The translations under genes were made by a program, and so were the position numbers. This document shows, in pieces, positions 1-11,214 of a stretch of 64,000 nt of DNA. How positions within the stretch are numbered: the stretch's first letter is position 1; every line of letters starts with the position of its first letter. The notes beneath the pieces are model-generated. The model made no database searches, was not told the origin of the DNA, and saw only the letters and a list, made by a program, of their open reading frames with translations. The DNA comes from Schistosoma haematobium (Eukaryota; Platyhelminthes; Trematoda; Strigeidida; Schistosomatidae). Location of the stretch: positions 88,700,364 through 88,764,363 of the forward strand of contig NC_067196.1 in assembly GCF_000699445.3 (NCBI RefSeq). The letters run 5' to 3'.

Positions 1-1302
1 AATTAATGTTTATTATACCCTTTGTATTTGCTATTAATTCACACGAGTAATCATGGCTCCATTTCCTTATTACACGACAGTCATTTTAATTCTATTTTCG
101 GTTTATTTACATGCGATACGGGTTCGGAAAATATCTAAACGTCCTCGAAAATTCTCCACGAACCCAACCATAGTTTTCGTATATGTTTTTATTCACACAT
201 CCAACTGTTACGCTAATCATACCTAAACGAACGTTCAGTGCAACTGTCAGTATACGTAAGAACGATGTTATTTAGACTTGACATTGTAACACATCTGAAC
301 TATTGTAGTTGTTCTATTTCGATGTCGTACTTCATTTTATGAAGTATTGTTTCCTCGTGGCTGTTATTTAACAGATGATTCCGGTACATCAATCGGCTGT
401 TCAACTACTCGACGATTTACAACCTGTCCAGTTCAATTGGTGGTCTGACGACAATATCATTCGCGCGAATCATCAGTTTATGCAGTCGAGCGAATCTCCT
501 GCAAACTGAAAACGATATTGTCGCCTCTATCCCAACACTGACAGCGTTTTTCACGGGTATCAATGACATGAGTCCAGAGTGACACTCTTGGTTTCTTATG
601 TTCTTTTCGATATTTTTCTGTTCACTAACCGAACAAACACGCAGCATTCACCGTTTATCATCTTTTAGAGACTTCATCGTGCCACCTTTGCTGTGGATTT
701 GCAGCCTTCAACCCTTACTGACTGTAACAGCAGTCATCGACTTTTCAAACTGTGACTACAAGTTGGTCAACAGCTTCGCACAACGAAATCACGACCACTC
801 TTCACGGTTATACTTCTGTACTTACGGTTAGTCTGTTACATATAGATATAACTAGAATTTGACACTAATTAATAGCTGTCAACGACACTGTCCGACTTAC
901 AACTTTAAACTAATGACAGTACAAATATGGACATCGATTGATAATACACTTATCCTACTATCGCTATAGCATCATTACTCTTGCGGCAGACTTAACGTTT
1001 GTCATCGGAGGAACTGAATTACTTGTCAAGGCTATATATTTCAGCGCGACTTGATAGAACAATAAAACGTTTTGTTCTTTTCATTATTTCTATGGTTAAT
1101 CAATTTACGTTTAAGCAACGACCTACTAACATATTATGACTCGCTGTTTCCCGACCAGTTTCTGCCGCCTCCTTTCCATTTGTTTTACAGATAAGCAATA
1201 CCTGGAGAATTTATAATATTCGTTTGGCACTCTCCGGCGCGCGACTGCTCCCAACATGTTTGGTACCGATTCAAACGGCCGTTGAATCTGGTGGGGGAGT
1301 AT
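1..1302 (+). other. Probable 3' internal region of an LTR retrotransposon, no intact ORF
   Basis: This stretch is somewhat richer in GC than the spacer further on and leads without a break into a purine tract (1291-1299, GTGGGGGAG) and an LTR-like start at 1303. Only short open frames (under 80 codons) are seen and none has a recognisable domain. It is read as the decayed or non-coding 3' internal part of the element whose LTR follows; the 5' part lies outside the window. It could in part be unrelated spacer. Confidence 0.4.
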
Positions 1303-1687
1303 TGTAGGGCCAGTGAAATGTCACTGAGCCCTAGCCAAATCATCCGGCAGTTAGATCACTGAATGTCGAACAGATCGTCGCTCCCTGCCAAGGTCATGTA
1401 CAAAAAACGCGCATTGGTTAAATATATGCCATGGACTGGCCCATGCGGCAGTGGTCTTACTTTCGCTTGTATCTACCTTAACTAATATATTTCTGTAATA
1501 ACGTCCTCTGTGTTGTACAGTCTTCAAAGCATCTATAGTACCTTGTTACGTCAATGGGGGTAGTCCACGTAAGGTGCTGACCATGAGGTGTGACTTCGAT
1601 GTTAGCTAGTTTGTCACACCATTCACGTCTAACTCGAGTAGGCCTGCAATCATTTTCGACATAGATCGTCTACGTTGGTGATCTACA
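1303..1687 (+). mobile_element. LTR of a Ty3/gypsy-like retrotransposon (3' LTR)
   Basis: A purine-rich tract ends three bases before TGTAG at 1303, and the matching inverted end CTACA closes at 1687, giving a 385-bp LTR with 5-bp inverted ends. A TATA-like AAATATAT lies in the middle (about 1420). PPT followed by TG..CA is the usual 3' LTR layout. Family not identified; the gypsy assignment is only a guess from length and layout. Confidence 0.6.
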
Positions 1688-1777
1688 ACAAGAAATTTCC
1701 AATTCGTTAGTACTGAGTTACAAAAAAAGAAGAGAGAATTAGGACGAACCAAGAGTGTTTTCAGTCATACCAGACAA

Positions 1778-1950
1778 CAAACCCAGTAGGTCCTGGGTTC
1801 GAATCTCACAGGGGGCGAGGTCATGGATGCGCACTGTTGAGGAGTCTCACAATAGGACGAAACGGCCGTCCAGTGCTTCCAGGTTTTCCATGGTGGTCTA
1901 GCTTCAACGGACTCATGATCTTAACCATTGAAAAATGTATATAATTACCG
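1778..1950 (+). repeat. Family-2 hammerhead SINE, 5'-truncated
   Basis: The copy starts within the tRNA-like head (B box GGTTCGAATC at about 1796), then carries the hammerhead block with TTGAGGAG and GACGAAACGG (about 1838-1880) and the conserved tail CCAGGTTTTCCATGGTGG. The ribozyme core has U in place of the first C (C3), which should abolish cleavage. It abuts an antisense Sm-alpha-like copy. Confidence 0.75.
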
Positions 1951-1965
1951 ACAAATGATATTTGT

Positions 1966-2285
1966 TAGCAAAGATGGATAGTAGCTAGCAGTGGAATCCA
2001 GTTTCACGCGCGTTGCTTCCTATTTGGGACTCGTCAGCTGGATGTACCTGAATCTCAGAGTTGATGTTCACTCTGGGACTCGAACCCAATACCATTCGCT
2101 CCAAACGCCATCGCGTTATCCGCTCAGCTACTGAAACCTGATAGCCACTTGCTTGTGCAATGGGGTGAATTTAAATTCACTTGGTATTGTTTGGCTTGTA
2201 CCTTCCCATTGAGGTTTTAAGACTGCAATTGATCAGTCTGTTGTTGGCATATGTGCATACTGTGCGTATGCCTCGATCAAAAATG
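1966..2285 (-). repeat. Sm-alpha-like hammerhead SINE, head-to-tail composite
   Basis: Read on the minus strand, the block 2135-1966 has the head (GGATAACGCGATGGCG), B box (GGTTCGAGTCCC) and a ribozyme with CTGACGAG, but the GAAA arm is mutated (GGAAGCAACG). Upstream of that head, 2285-2165 is the 3' tail of another copy in the same orientation (starts at AAATTCACTTGGTATTG). This is a head-to-tail partial dimer, as in tandem Sm-alpha satellite arrays. Confidence 0.75.
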
Positions 2286-2845
2286 ATATTTGGTTAATAA
2301 ATTATATATTCTTATTATTTAATCCCTAGGTAAATAATAACAGGAATTAAGTAAGCTATTTGGTTAATTAAAATGAATCTTTTATCTTAATGATAATCAT
2401 AATAATTTTAATGATAACAATTTCAAAACATTTGATCATACAATGTAATTGAAAAACTATCACCTAAAGTTTATACTGACGATGATGTCTTTCAGAAGAA
2501 TGTCGAAAGCTCCACGACCAAACTATCCAGTTCAAAGAACAAAACTTCATCAAAAAAGACTCCTAATTTAATTACTATTTGAAACGTGATCGTTGTAATG
2601 GAAAGTGTTTATATGTGTCTATGATTCCTTTGTTTTCTTAACCAAATCCTAACCTTATGTTTTTAAAAGTCTACTATTCTCGGAAGAGTATTAGTCTTTG
2701 AGTAGAGATACAGTGAAATATTCATCATAATAATGAAAGAAGTGTATTTGATAATCTAGATATTTCAGAAACTAAAGTAGACATTAATAAAAGGTTGACA
2801 CAATAAATGAAATAATTATTTTTGCTCCACAGATTTCTGACAAAG
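2286..2845. other. AT-rich spacer with one short dispersed repeat
   Basis: No ORF or promoter can be supported. About 2478-2565 matches a dispersed repeat (here called DD) that recurs near 33.7, 47.8, 49.6 and 50.8 kb, recognised by GATGATGTC, CCACGACCAAAC and AACAAAACTTCATC. The rest is featureless AT-rich DNA. Confidence 0.5.
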
Positions 2846-3975
2846 TTATTACTTAGTCCTGCTACTCCTAATGGAGCATAGGCCGCCGACCAGCATTAAC
2901 CAACCCACTCTGTCATGGGCCTTCTTTTCTAGTTCCATCCAATTCTTGTTCATTTTGCTCATGTCTATCTCCATTCCCCAGAGTAATGTGTTCTTTATTC
3001 TTCCTCTTCTCCTCCTCCTTTGGCCTTGAGAATTCCATGTGAGGGCTCGTCTTGTGACGCAGTTGGGTGATTTCCTCAATGTGTGTCCTATCCACTTCCA
3101 GTGCTTATATCTGATTTCTTCCTCTACTGGGATCTGGTTTGTTCTCTCCCATAGTAGATTGTTGCTAATAGTGTCCGGCCAACGGATCCGAACTGTCTTG
3201 TGTAGACAACTGGTTGTTTGAGTTCCAGATGTTCTTCAGTTGTAGATATGCTGCTCTTGCTTTGGAGATCCACGGCTTCGCATCTGAATCAGATCCACCC
3301 TGTTCATCAATGATGCTATCCAGATATGTATAGGATTTTATATCTTCCAAATCTTCTCCGTCAATTGTGACTGGATTGTTGCATGCTGTGTTGTATCTGA
3401 GAATCTTGCTTTTCCCTTTTGTGTATATTGAGACCTACTGTTGCTGAGGCTGCTGCTACACTGGTCGTCCTCTCCTGCATTTGTTGTTGCGTGTGCGATA
3501 GGAGGGCCAGATCATCTGCGAAGTCTAGATCGTCTAACTGCATCCTAGATGTCCACTATATCCCGTGCTTCCCTACAGACGTTGATATCTTCATGATCCA
3601 GTCGATCACCAGGAGAAAAAGAAAGGGTGAGAGTAAGCAACCTTGCCTGACACCGATCTTTACTTCGAACGAGTCTGTCAATTGTCCTTCATGCACAATT
3701 TTGCAGTTTAATCTATCATACGAATTCCGTATGATATTGACTATCTTCTGAGGCACGCCGTAGTGTCGAAGAAGTTTCTACAGTGTTGTTCTGTCCACGC
3801 TATCAAATGCTTTCTCGTAGTCAATGAAGTTGATGTAGAGTGATGAATTCCATTCAATTGATTGTTCCACAATGATCCGTAGAGTTGCGATTTGGTCTGT
3901 ACACGATCTATCCTCACGGAATCCTGTCTGTTGGTCTCGAAGTTCGGTGTCTACGGAGTCCTTCATCTTGTTTAA
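2846..3975 (-). pseudogene. RTE-clade LINE, 3' half (reverse transcriptase and C-terminal region), broken
   Basis: The minus strand encodes an RTE-type reverse transcriptase: EKAFDSVDRTTL near 3785-3800, the catalytic-region motif LDFADDLALL near 3510-3545, GLNIHK, YTYLDSIIDEQGG and the C-terminal KNIWNS. The frame is broken by stops and shifts. After [11 protein letters not shown] about 100 or more bases are missing compared with sister copies at 35.7 and 58.6 kb, then the ending NTLLWG...[12 protein letters not shown] resumes. The 5' end is truncated at 3975 before the early RT motifs. Same family as the other RTE pieces in this window (SR2-like). Confidence 0.9.
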
Positions 3976-4555
3976 ACAAAGTTATTAACATTAACAAAAT
4001 AATTCAGTTGATTTTAAAACAATAATCGCTCACAAATAGGTAATATATCATCAATTTAAAAGTGATAATCATTATTTATCATGGTTTCATTATCAAGTGG
4101 ACATGATATTCGATACCACGTAACAGTTATTTCTTAACATCTCTTAATATGAACTATTTTCCCATGGTGAGATGTAACTGTGTAACTGCATCAATCTCTA
4201 GCTTATCTCCAACAAATGTCGATATTATCTTGTTCACAAATGATTACATAACAGGTTTTTGTAATCTAAAATAGTTCTAGATTATTGCTCATGGGAAAAT
4301 AATTCAGGTTTATTTTCAAAAAAAAAAACAATATTGTCTCATCTTGAGAAAACAAATATTACACAGCATCTGTTTTTTTAATATAGGTCTTATAGAAAAT
4401 GAACATCTAGGTACGCATATCCATGAATGTAAGTTAGGAGAGAGAGAGAGAGTGAGTGAACTCAAAAACATTGGAATGAAAGAAAATTTATTGTAAACAT
4501 GTTAATGAGTACAATGATACTCTGAATAAAAAATTTTATTAAAAACCTCAATATC
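3976..4555. other. AT-rich spacer with a short GA repeat
   Basis: No coding evidence. A (GA)n tract lies at about 4438-4452. Confidence 0.5.
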
Positions 4556-4830
4556 AGAATGGGTCTTGTGGATATTATTGTAACTTTAACAGTTGAGATC
4601 ATAAGTCGATTGAAGCTAGACCACCATGGAAAACTTGAAAGCACCGGACAGCCGTTTCGTTCTAGTGTGGGACTTTTTAATAGTGTGCATCCACGATCCC
4701 GCTCACGGGATTCGAACCCAGGTCCTTCGGTTTCGCGCGAAAACACTTCACACCTAGGTCACTGCTTTCAGGTTTTCCATGGTGGTCTAGTTTTAGTTGA
4801 CTCATGAATTCAACCATTAAATTATTCCAC
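4556..4830. repeat. Family-2 hammerhead SINE in fold-back form
   Basis: From 4556 the tail, ribozyme block and B box are in minus orientation (GATTCGAACCC at about 4708). At about 4765 the sequence switches to a plus-strand 3' tail (TTTCAGGTTTTCCATGGTGG...ATTCAACCATTAAAT). Both outer ends are therefore 3' tails. The ribozyme is degraded (TTTTTAAT in place of the core). Confidence 0.75.
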
Positions 4831-5540
4831 AGGTGTTGAATCATTTCATTATAGTGGTTTTGTATGTAATTGATTATCTGCATAGGTTTTATTGTGTACA
4901 ACGGTTTTCGCATTACTCTTGACCGTGTCTTTTTGGTTGACCACTGGCCATGCGACTGAATATATGTCAATATGTCTGTTGATTAATAAATGATCCGAAT
5001 GTCATACTTTTTAGCGGCTCATACGACTCCATAATTTAGTGAGCCATGACCGTAAACTGAATAGACAAATTGTTTGTCCACTTCATCTAATGTAACACTC
5101 CTCACACAATGCAACCCATATTGTGAATGGTGTTGTATTTTTCTTACCTTACTGTTGAATCTTATTGTGATTATTTATGAGCGATGACGATTTCCTAGGA
5201 TTTTAGTATTCATGTATTAGTTCCTGAGATGTTTTCGTACTTAGTAGGATCATCCGTTCCTTTGTTTCTGAGGTTGATTTCTTGATAGAATTTAGTAAGA
5301 TACATTTTGGATTAAATCAATGAGATAGTCAGTTTTACAGAAAAAGATAGAATATAAACCTTTTAGTGACAGAGTTGCAGTCACTTTTTGAGTTTCTAAA
5401 TAACGTCTGTATTTAACTTAGTGAATTTTCAGGATGTTACTGACTGTAATTTAATACTTAATCCGTGTGACTTAGCTTCCTGTATACTTGCTTCTCCAAA
5501 GATGCAATGTGTATTCTAATAATTGATACTTTAGAATGAA
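4831..5540. other. AT-rich spacer
   Basis: Nothing recognisable on either strand; open frames are short and without domain similarity I can name. Confidence 0.5.
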
Positions 5541-5544
5541 TCTC

Positions 5545-5848
5545 AATTACGACTCCAGGTTTTGCATGGTCGTCTAGCTTCGATTGACTCATTATCTCAA
5601 CTATGAAAAATTACTATAATATCCACAAAACCGTTCCTGATATTAATCAACATATGCTCACTAGTGATCGGATTCAAGTGGTATATCCTGGAGTTCTAGT
5701 GAGAAGTAGTGACCAGTGGAGATAATAACTCACTGAAGAGGATGGTGGAAGTGTCGCTCAATTTTGTGGATTGGTTGAAGTTGGACATTAACACTGTTGA
5801 ATGCCGGACGGCTCAATGGTCTACTGGTTAAGCGCCCGCGCACGAAGA
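5545..5848 (+). repeat. Family-2 SINE, tail joined to the head of a second copy
   Basis: 5545-5640 is a plus-strand tail (CCAGGTTTTGCATGGTCG to CCTGATAT). It runs directly into a plus-strand head (TAATCAACATATGCTCAC...GACATTAACACTG...GGCTCAATGGTCTACTGGTTAAGCG) that stops at 5848 against an antisense RTE tail. This is a head-to-tail junction of the same kind as at 20.35 and 33.96 kb. Confidence 0.75.
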
Positions 5849-5849
5849 A

Positions 5850-6170
5850 TTAATCATAAGTAAACATTTATTACTTACTAATTTTTGTTACTTCTTGTGA
5901 AGTAGCATAAGCCACCCACCAGCACTCTTCATCCAACGCTGTCCTGATCAATCCTTTCCAGTTATTTCCTGTTGTTATTCATCCTTTTCATATCTGCTTC
6001 TATTTTCTAACCTAATATGTTCTTTGGCCTTCATTTTTTCGGCTTTCCTTCAGGATTCCGAGTTAGGGCTTACCTGGTGATGCAGTTTGATGATTTGCGT
6101 AATGTATGTCCTCTCCATTTTTACAGTGTTTTCTTTATTTCCTCTTCAACTGGTAGCTGGTTTGTTAATA
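5850..6170 (-). pseudogene. RTE-clade LINE 3'-end fragment, diverged
   Basis: On the minus strand the segment aligns by eye with the C-terminal end of the RTE ORF (region equivalent to IRKKRWKW...LRREMEIDM...GGLCSI) and ends at a TAAGTAA-like 3' tail near 5870. It is more diverged than the copies at 35.7 and 58.6 kb and has no open frame. Confidence 0.75.
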
Positions 6171-6189
6171 AACGTTCTTTTATAATCAG

Positions 6190-6360
6190 TAAAGGGGTTG
6201 TGGAAATTGTTAAGTTTTTGATTGAGATCATGAACCGATTGATGTTAGATCAACATTGAAAACCTGAAAGTACTGGACGACCGTTTCGTCGTATTGTGCT
6301 TCCAGGTTTTCAGTGGTGGTCTAGCATCGATCGGTTCATGATCTCAATCAAAAAAGTTCT
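6190..6360. repeat. Family-2 SINE fold-back, tail to tail
   Basis: Minus-strand tail and half ribozyme (GGGGTTGTGGAAATTG... GACGACCGTTTCGTCG) switch at about 6296 to a plus-strand tail (CTTCCAGGTTTTCAGTGG...GATCTCAATC). The junction sits within a few bases of the hammerhead cleavage position. No head is present. Confidence 0.75.
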
Positions 6361-6777
6361 TTTATAAGTTTTATTTCATTGCATTTTCATGTACATTTCA
6401 TTGTATTGTGTTTTAGATGTAAATAAATCTCCAAAATAAATAGATTTTGTAAGTGATTAACATTGATACATGATCTTATTTGTTTTAACGGATATATTTT
6501 GCTGAAGACAGTTGGTTACACATATGGACCAGATCAACAATGGGTACGTCGTGCTACATATGTCTTACATCTGTTAGCCAGTTTAAATTAAACGCTTTGC
6601 GATATATTGATATGTTTTCAAATATATTGTTGAAAATCTTCATTTCTGACTTTTGTTTTAACTGAATTGGCATACGTCGATTGTGAAGATGTTACATGTT
6701 GAGGCGTTGTCAAATTCTGAATACCTATGGTGTGTTTAATGGTGAACTCTCAACTTGGATTACATTAAACTAATGCC
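6361..6777. other. Spacer with one protein-like open stretch
   Basis: Mostly AT-rich. At about 6511-6585 the plus strand reads VGYTYGPDQQWVRRATYV, with a GTACGT inside that could be a splice donor; this is too short to call a gene. Confidence 0.35.
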
Positions 6778-7710
6778 TTAGTGAACATAACACAGGTGGG
6801 GACAATGGAATTACATTTAGCACAAAATTACAGAGTTACTTCGTAAAATAGAAAAACCATACTATAATACTTAATTTGCAAAATGTTCAATAATTGTCTC
6901 GAACTTCATTGTTCTTGCATTTCCATACTAATTGCTTTCTATTCCCGCTCTTCCTTTCTTGATCTTCCCTCGTCTTCTGACGCCAGACATTACATTCCTG
7001 ACTCGCGTCATATACTACTTATGTCAATATAAGTAGCGCGCACCACACTCGTCCCCCCTTTAAAGCAGTCGTTCTCGTGGTGTTTCATGCTCGCGATGCC
7101 GCATTCTTCGTTTTTTCAGTTTGCGCTACGCTCTCCGTCAAAACGTTGAGTCTGCGGCACGCCGACCTGCCGAGGCAACATCGTCCGAAATTCACACGGC
7201 ACCTGGGATGCTTAACACCCGTGCTCCACTGGCCTGCTGAGCCATCTACCTCCGATGTCCGCCGAGCAGCCGCACGTCCCGCCGCTCCTCTCTATCGACA
7301 GCACCCGCTACAGCCAACGCCGCCCCGCCAGAACACTCTACTCGACTCCACCTCTCTGAACCAGACTGCCCCAACTAGCACCTCAGCTCCAGGCCCGCAA
7401 CGGTGTCCACAGAACAGCACCCTTCCCCTCTCATGATTGGCAGTGACACCAAATGTAGTGAAGGAGAACACAGGTGAGGACAACCGAATTATATTTAACA
7501 CAAAATTACAGAGTTACTTTGTAAAATAGAAAAACCATATAGTAAATCGTTAATTTGCAAAATATTAATCCATCATATCAAACCGGACTGTTCCTGTTGT
7601 AATCATCAATCCGTTGTCTCACATTTCATTGTTCATGCGTTTTCTTACAAATTACATTGTGTTGTCGCTCTTCCTTTCTTGATCTTCCCCCATCTTCTTC
7701 TTCTTTTTTT
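6778..7710 (-). mobile_element. Internally deleted LTR retrotransposon, LTR family F1 (minus orientation)
   Basis: Orientation follows from the signals. On the minus strand, a 5' LTR (7710-7454, missing its first bases) ends in ...TTCACTACA and is followed at once by TTTGGTGTCACTGCC (7453-7439), a plausible tRNA primer-binding site. After only about 385 bp of GC-rich internal DNA comes a polypurine tract (AAAGGGGGGACGAG, about 7048-7062) and then the 3' LTR (7047-6778) starting TGTGGTG. The internal region is far too short for gag-pol and has no intact ORF, so this is a non-autonomous remnant. The LTRs contain the hairpin CTACTTAT...ATAAGTAG. Confidence 0.75.
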
Positions 7711-8047
7711 GCAATACGAATCGAATCATTTATTTCAAACATACTCGGTTTATATATCAACCAGACAGACCACAACGTATCATAAAATAGAAAATTACAT
7801 GTGTACACAAATAAAACAAAAAGTGGCTGTGAACGCGGGAGATAGTAATTAATAGACTGAGCATAGCTTAAGAACCGTAAATTGTATAGTAATAGTTTAT
7901 AGGTCAAAATAAAGCTCATAATAAGAGAGGCATGAATATGAACAGTTAAGTTGTATAACAATTATACGATAAAAATATACCCATAATATTGGTCCATAAA
8001 TTGATCCCAAAAACTACTACTCATCATTCTTATCAGGATATAACAGT
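7711..8047 (-). mobile_element. LTR fragment, family F2 (minus)
   Basis: It matches, in reverse, the LTR copy at 37.65-38.07 kb (GGTCTGTTAGGTTGG.ATATAAAC region, ATTTATGGACC) and begins on the minus strand with TGTTATATCC. It separates two F1 LTRs and truncates one of them, so it is either nested in or recombined with the F1 cluster. Confidence 0.65.
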
Positions 8048-8055
8048 AGTAGTAG

Positions 8056-8382
8056 TGTAGTGAACAAGAACACGGGTGGGGACAATCTAATCTAGCACGA
8101 AATTACAGACTATCTCAATAAAATCTGAATACCATAAAGTCAATCGTCAATTTGCAAAATATTAATGCATCATATCAAACTGGACTGTTTCCGTTGCAAA
8201 CACTAATCCATTGTCTCCCATTCCATTGCACATGCCTTTTCTTACAAACTGCATTGTGCTCTCGCTCTTCCTTTCTTGATCTTCACCTCATCTTCTGCTG
8301 CCATATATTACGTTTTAACTCGCGACATATACTACTTATATCAATATAAGTAGTACACACCATAGTAGTAGCACGCACCACA
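8056..8382 (-). mobile_element. LTR, family F1 (minus), full length
   Basis: Same family as 6778-7047. The ends read TGTGG... and ...TTCACTACA on the minus strand. Its 5' end carries a short duplication (GTAGTAGCACGCACCACA follows GTAGTACACACCATA on the plus strand). No adjacent PBS or PPT, so solo or recombined. Confidence 0.7.
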
Positions 8383-8913
8383 ATGCCGTCAAATCTCTGT
8401 TTGAACTATATTCTATTGAATTATTTTAAATAGTTCATTAATATTTATGCTTGATATTAAACAAGTGATGAACTTCATAACTAAATAAGCAGAAAAAGGG
8501 AGATAAAATCAACGTAATACTTTACATTTATCAATGAACTTTAAATATTTTAGGTTAGTTAGTTAGTTAGAGGAAATAGCACTTAGAATAATCCAAATGT
8601 ATTCTGAATCAAAATGTAATTTATATAGGTCAGCTATACAGATATACATATGAAAAGAGAACAATTGAATGTTTAACTAGATAGATAGTTACAAGAACCC
8701 TATGACCACTGAACCGAAATACAATATTCATTTAGATTATAAAGAATAGAAAGAAAATAAAAAAAACATGAATAGAGATTATTGAAATGGTTCAGGAAAA
8801 GTTTCATTATTATTTATCTAGAATTTATAAAGTACAATTTGTATAATTATTAAAAGTATATATGTGTTTAAGTAGGTAAATACTTGAATAAACGATAAGG
8901 ATACAATATATAG
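8383..8913. other. AT-rich spacer
   Basis: No supported feature. Confidence 0.5.
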
Positions 8914-9197
8914 TGTGATGTGTGCTACTTATATTGACATGAGTAGTATATAACATTAGTGAAGAACAGAATGTTTGGCAGCAGAGAGACAATAGGATCG
9001 AACGGTGAAGAATGTAAACAGAATGCAGGTTGTATGAAAGTGCAAGAACAATGAAGTGTGAGTGGTTTTGAGACAATTGATGGATACTTTGCAAACTAAG
9101 CCTTTATAATATATAGTTCTCAGATTTTATTGAGATGCTGTGTAATTTTGGGCCCACATACATTTGATTATTCTCCACTGGTGTTCTGTTCACTGCA
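8914..9197 (+). mobile_element. LTR, family F1 (plus)
   Basis: Begins TGTGATGTGTGCTAC and ends GTTCACTGCA. It is a near twin of the LTR at 12772-13055, with scattered differences. No primer-binding site follows and no clear target duplication is seen (TATAG versus GTATT). It borders segment A of the permuted inverted repeat. Confidence 0.7.
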
Positions 9198-9297
9198 GTA
9201 TTACCATAATGGCAGTAATTATGAAATTTACAAAATTAGTGTATATACTACTTAAATTTTATATTTATCAAAGATTGACCTTATCAGTAATATTCGT

Positions 9298-9980
9298 TGT
9301 AAGTCAGGGAATATAAGACAGTTGTGTCATCTTAAGATTTATTTCAGTAGTGTATATCAACGACATGACCAAGGATTAAGTTTATGATAATTGAATCATG
9401 CAGTGAATACTTACTCAATAGCCTTATTGGATCAATTCTGATTTCAATCAGTCATCCATAGAAGAATATCATGAGTTCAACCTGTAAATTCAACTAATCT
9501 TGACACAATCCATTTCAGTTACAGTAAAACTGTATAGATAGCGGCCTACCAAGACAGTTGTGTCATCTATTTTTTGACTTGATGAATATTACAGTAAACA
9601 TCCTTGTTTTATTTTTACACTATTAGGCTAAACAAAATAATAGAAAATTCAAGCAGAAACACTAAATTTAGTAATGTCCCTATTATGCCAAACCGTCTTC
9701 CATTTCCTTATTATTGTAACTGCCTTACACTTTTTATGATTATAATCAATAAACTCGGGGAATTGGAGGCAGATATTAAAATAAACCTCATAAACTATAA
9801 TGTTTACAAAATGTTCCGAAGTGTTATTTAAACAGTTAGTTGAAAGAGTTTTCTATAAAATGGGGCAAATCACACAATTATCATTTGTGAATTGAATAGT
9901 TTGTTTGTTAAATTCTTGATATTAACAGTATAAGAGAAAAAATATGATGCAGTTTAATGAATTACGAAAAGTCTCACACG
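9298..9980. repeat. Segment A, present inverted at 29287-29999
   Basis: Compared by eye, this AT-rich block matches the reverse complement of 29287-29999 with roughly 5% substitutions plus indels (the distal copy has an extra insertion of about 50 bp near 29590-29650). It starts AAGTCAGGGAATATAAG and runs into a SINE fragment. No coding evidence. Confidence 0.85.
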
Positions 9981-9984
9981 AGGA

Positions 9985-10060
9985 CGAAACGGCCGTCCAG
10001 TGCTTTCAGGTTTCCAACGGTGGTCTAACATCAGTCCGTTCATGATCTCAATTTTAAAAA
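9985..10060 (+). repeat. Family-2 SINE fragment at the A/B junction
   Basis: The fragment starts inside hammerhead stem II (GAGGACGAAACGGCCGTCC) and continues into the tail with the diagnostic CAACGGTGGTCTAAC shared with the SINE at 33.01-33.2 kb. Its left side is colinear with the SINE next to the distal A copy. It therefore looks like a hybrid of two SINEs. Confidence 0.65.
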
Positions 10061-10434
10061 ATATCATATTGTGAGCATGAAATATAAATTACATGTAACA
10101 GAACAAACATATTTCCTATTCAAACAACAGATTATTTACTTGGAATACCTTGTTATATTAAAAATAACAAGGTGGACATTGAAAATGTTTGTTTAGTTCG
10201 CTTGTTTTTGTTCATTTTCAACAAGTTACATTCACTATATACATCTCACTACATTCTTCTTAATGAATTTAGTACATGAAATATGGATTTAGATAGACTT
10301 ATGGTGATTTCATATGATTAAAAGATTAGTCTCATTATGAAATGGGATAAATTTGACAAAAAAACTAGATATGCTAAGAATTATTGATTATTTGGTCTAT
10401 TCTGAGTCTTATTTAAAGTTACAATCAGAGTGGT

Positions 10435-10815
10435 GTTTTGTAGATATTATAGTAATTTCGTAGTTGAATTCATGAGTCAATTAAAGTTAGACTACTATGG
10501 AAAACCTTGAATAACTGGATGACCGTTTCCTCCTAGTATGGGTCTCCGCAGTAGTGCGCATCCGCGACTCCGCTTCGTGACATTCGAAACCAAAAACTGT
10601 CGGTCTCGCGTGCGAACGCTCAACCAATAGACCACTGAACTGGCATCCATTGATGTTAATGTCGAACTTCATCTAATCCACCAAATTGAGCGACATGTTC
10701 ATCATTTTCTTCAGTGATTTATTTTGTCACAACAGACCCGGTTGAACGTCACTGGTCACTGCTTTTCACTAGAACTCCAACAAATACTTCTCGGAGACCG
10801 TCACTAGTGGCAAGA
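10435..10815 (-). repeat. Family-2 hammerhead SINE, nearly full length
   Basis: On the minus strand it has the upstream leader (GTTCTAGTGAAAAGCAGTG), head with A box (TTCAGTGGTCTATTGG), degraded B box, a ribozyme block with changes in the core (CTGCGGAG and GAGGAAAC) and the full tail. Its duplicate is at 32265-32635 on the plus strand. Confidence 0.75.
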
Positions 10816-11214
10816 TGATTTTGAGTTATCTCTATGTATACTGATAAACAGCTTTTAATCTAGATCACATTTTGTGTAAATGTTTTCATTAATTTTCTAA
10901 CTACTGGTGAGTTACATTAAAAATTTCTTAAAAGATTGTATATTATTTATTGAACTCGACAAATCAATCATTGATAAATACACTTTTGATGAAATTAGTT
11001 GTTGTATAACGATTAATTTCGTCCGAATAAAAGATCAATTATGAAGTCCATAGTTACAATTTGAAATACACTCATGTTTATTGAGTAGTTATTTCAGTAG
11101 TACAATGTTTGGAAATGCAAAAATAGTTATTTTTTAGTAATTTGTTGTCAGTATCGTGTTGTGAAACTAATTGAATTAATCTGAATCCATCTAAATTAAA
11201 TCGTTACTGAAAAT

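Noticed and set aside
7077..7436. 119-codon plus-strand ORF, proline-rich
   Set aside because: It lies on the strand opposite to the LTR element as oriented by PBS and PPT, starts at a non-ATG codon, has no domain and is open because the region is GC-rich.
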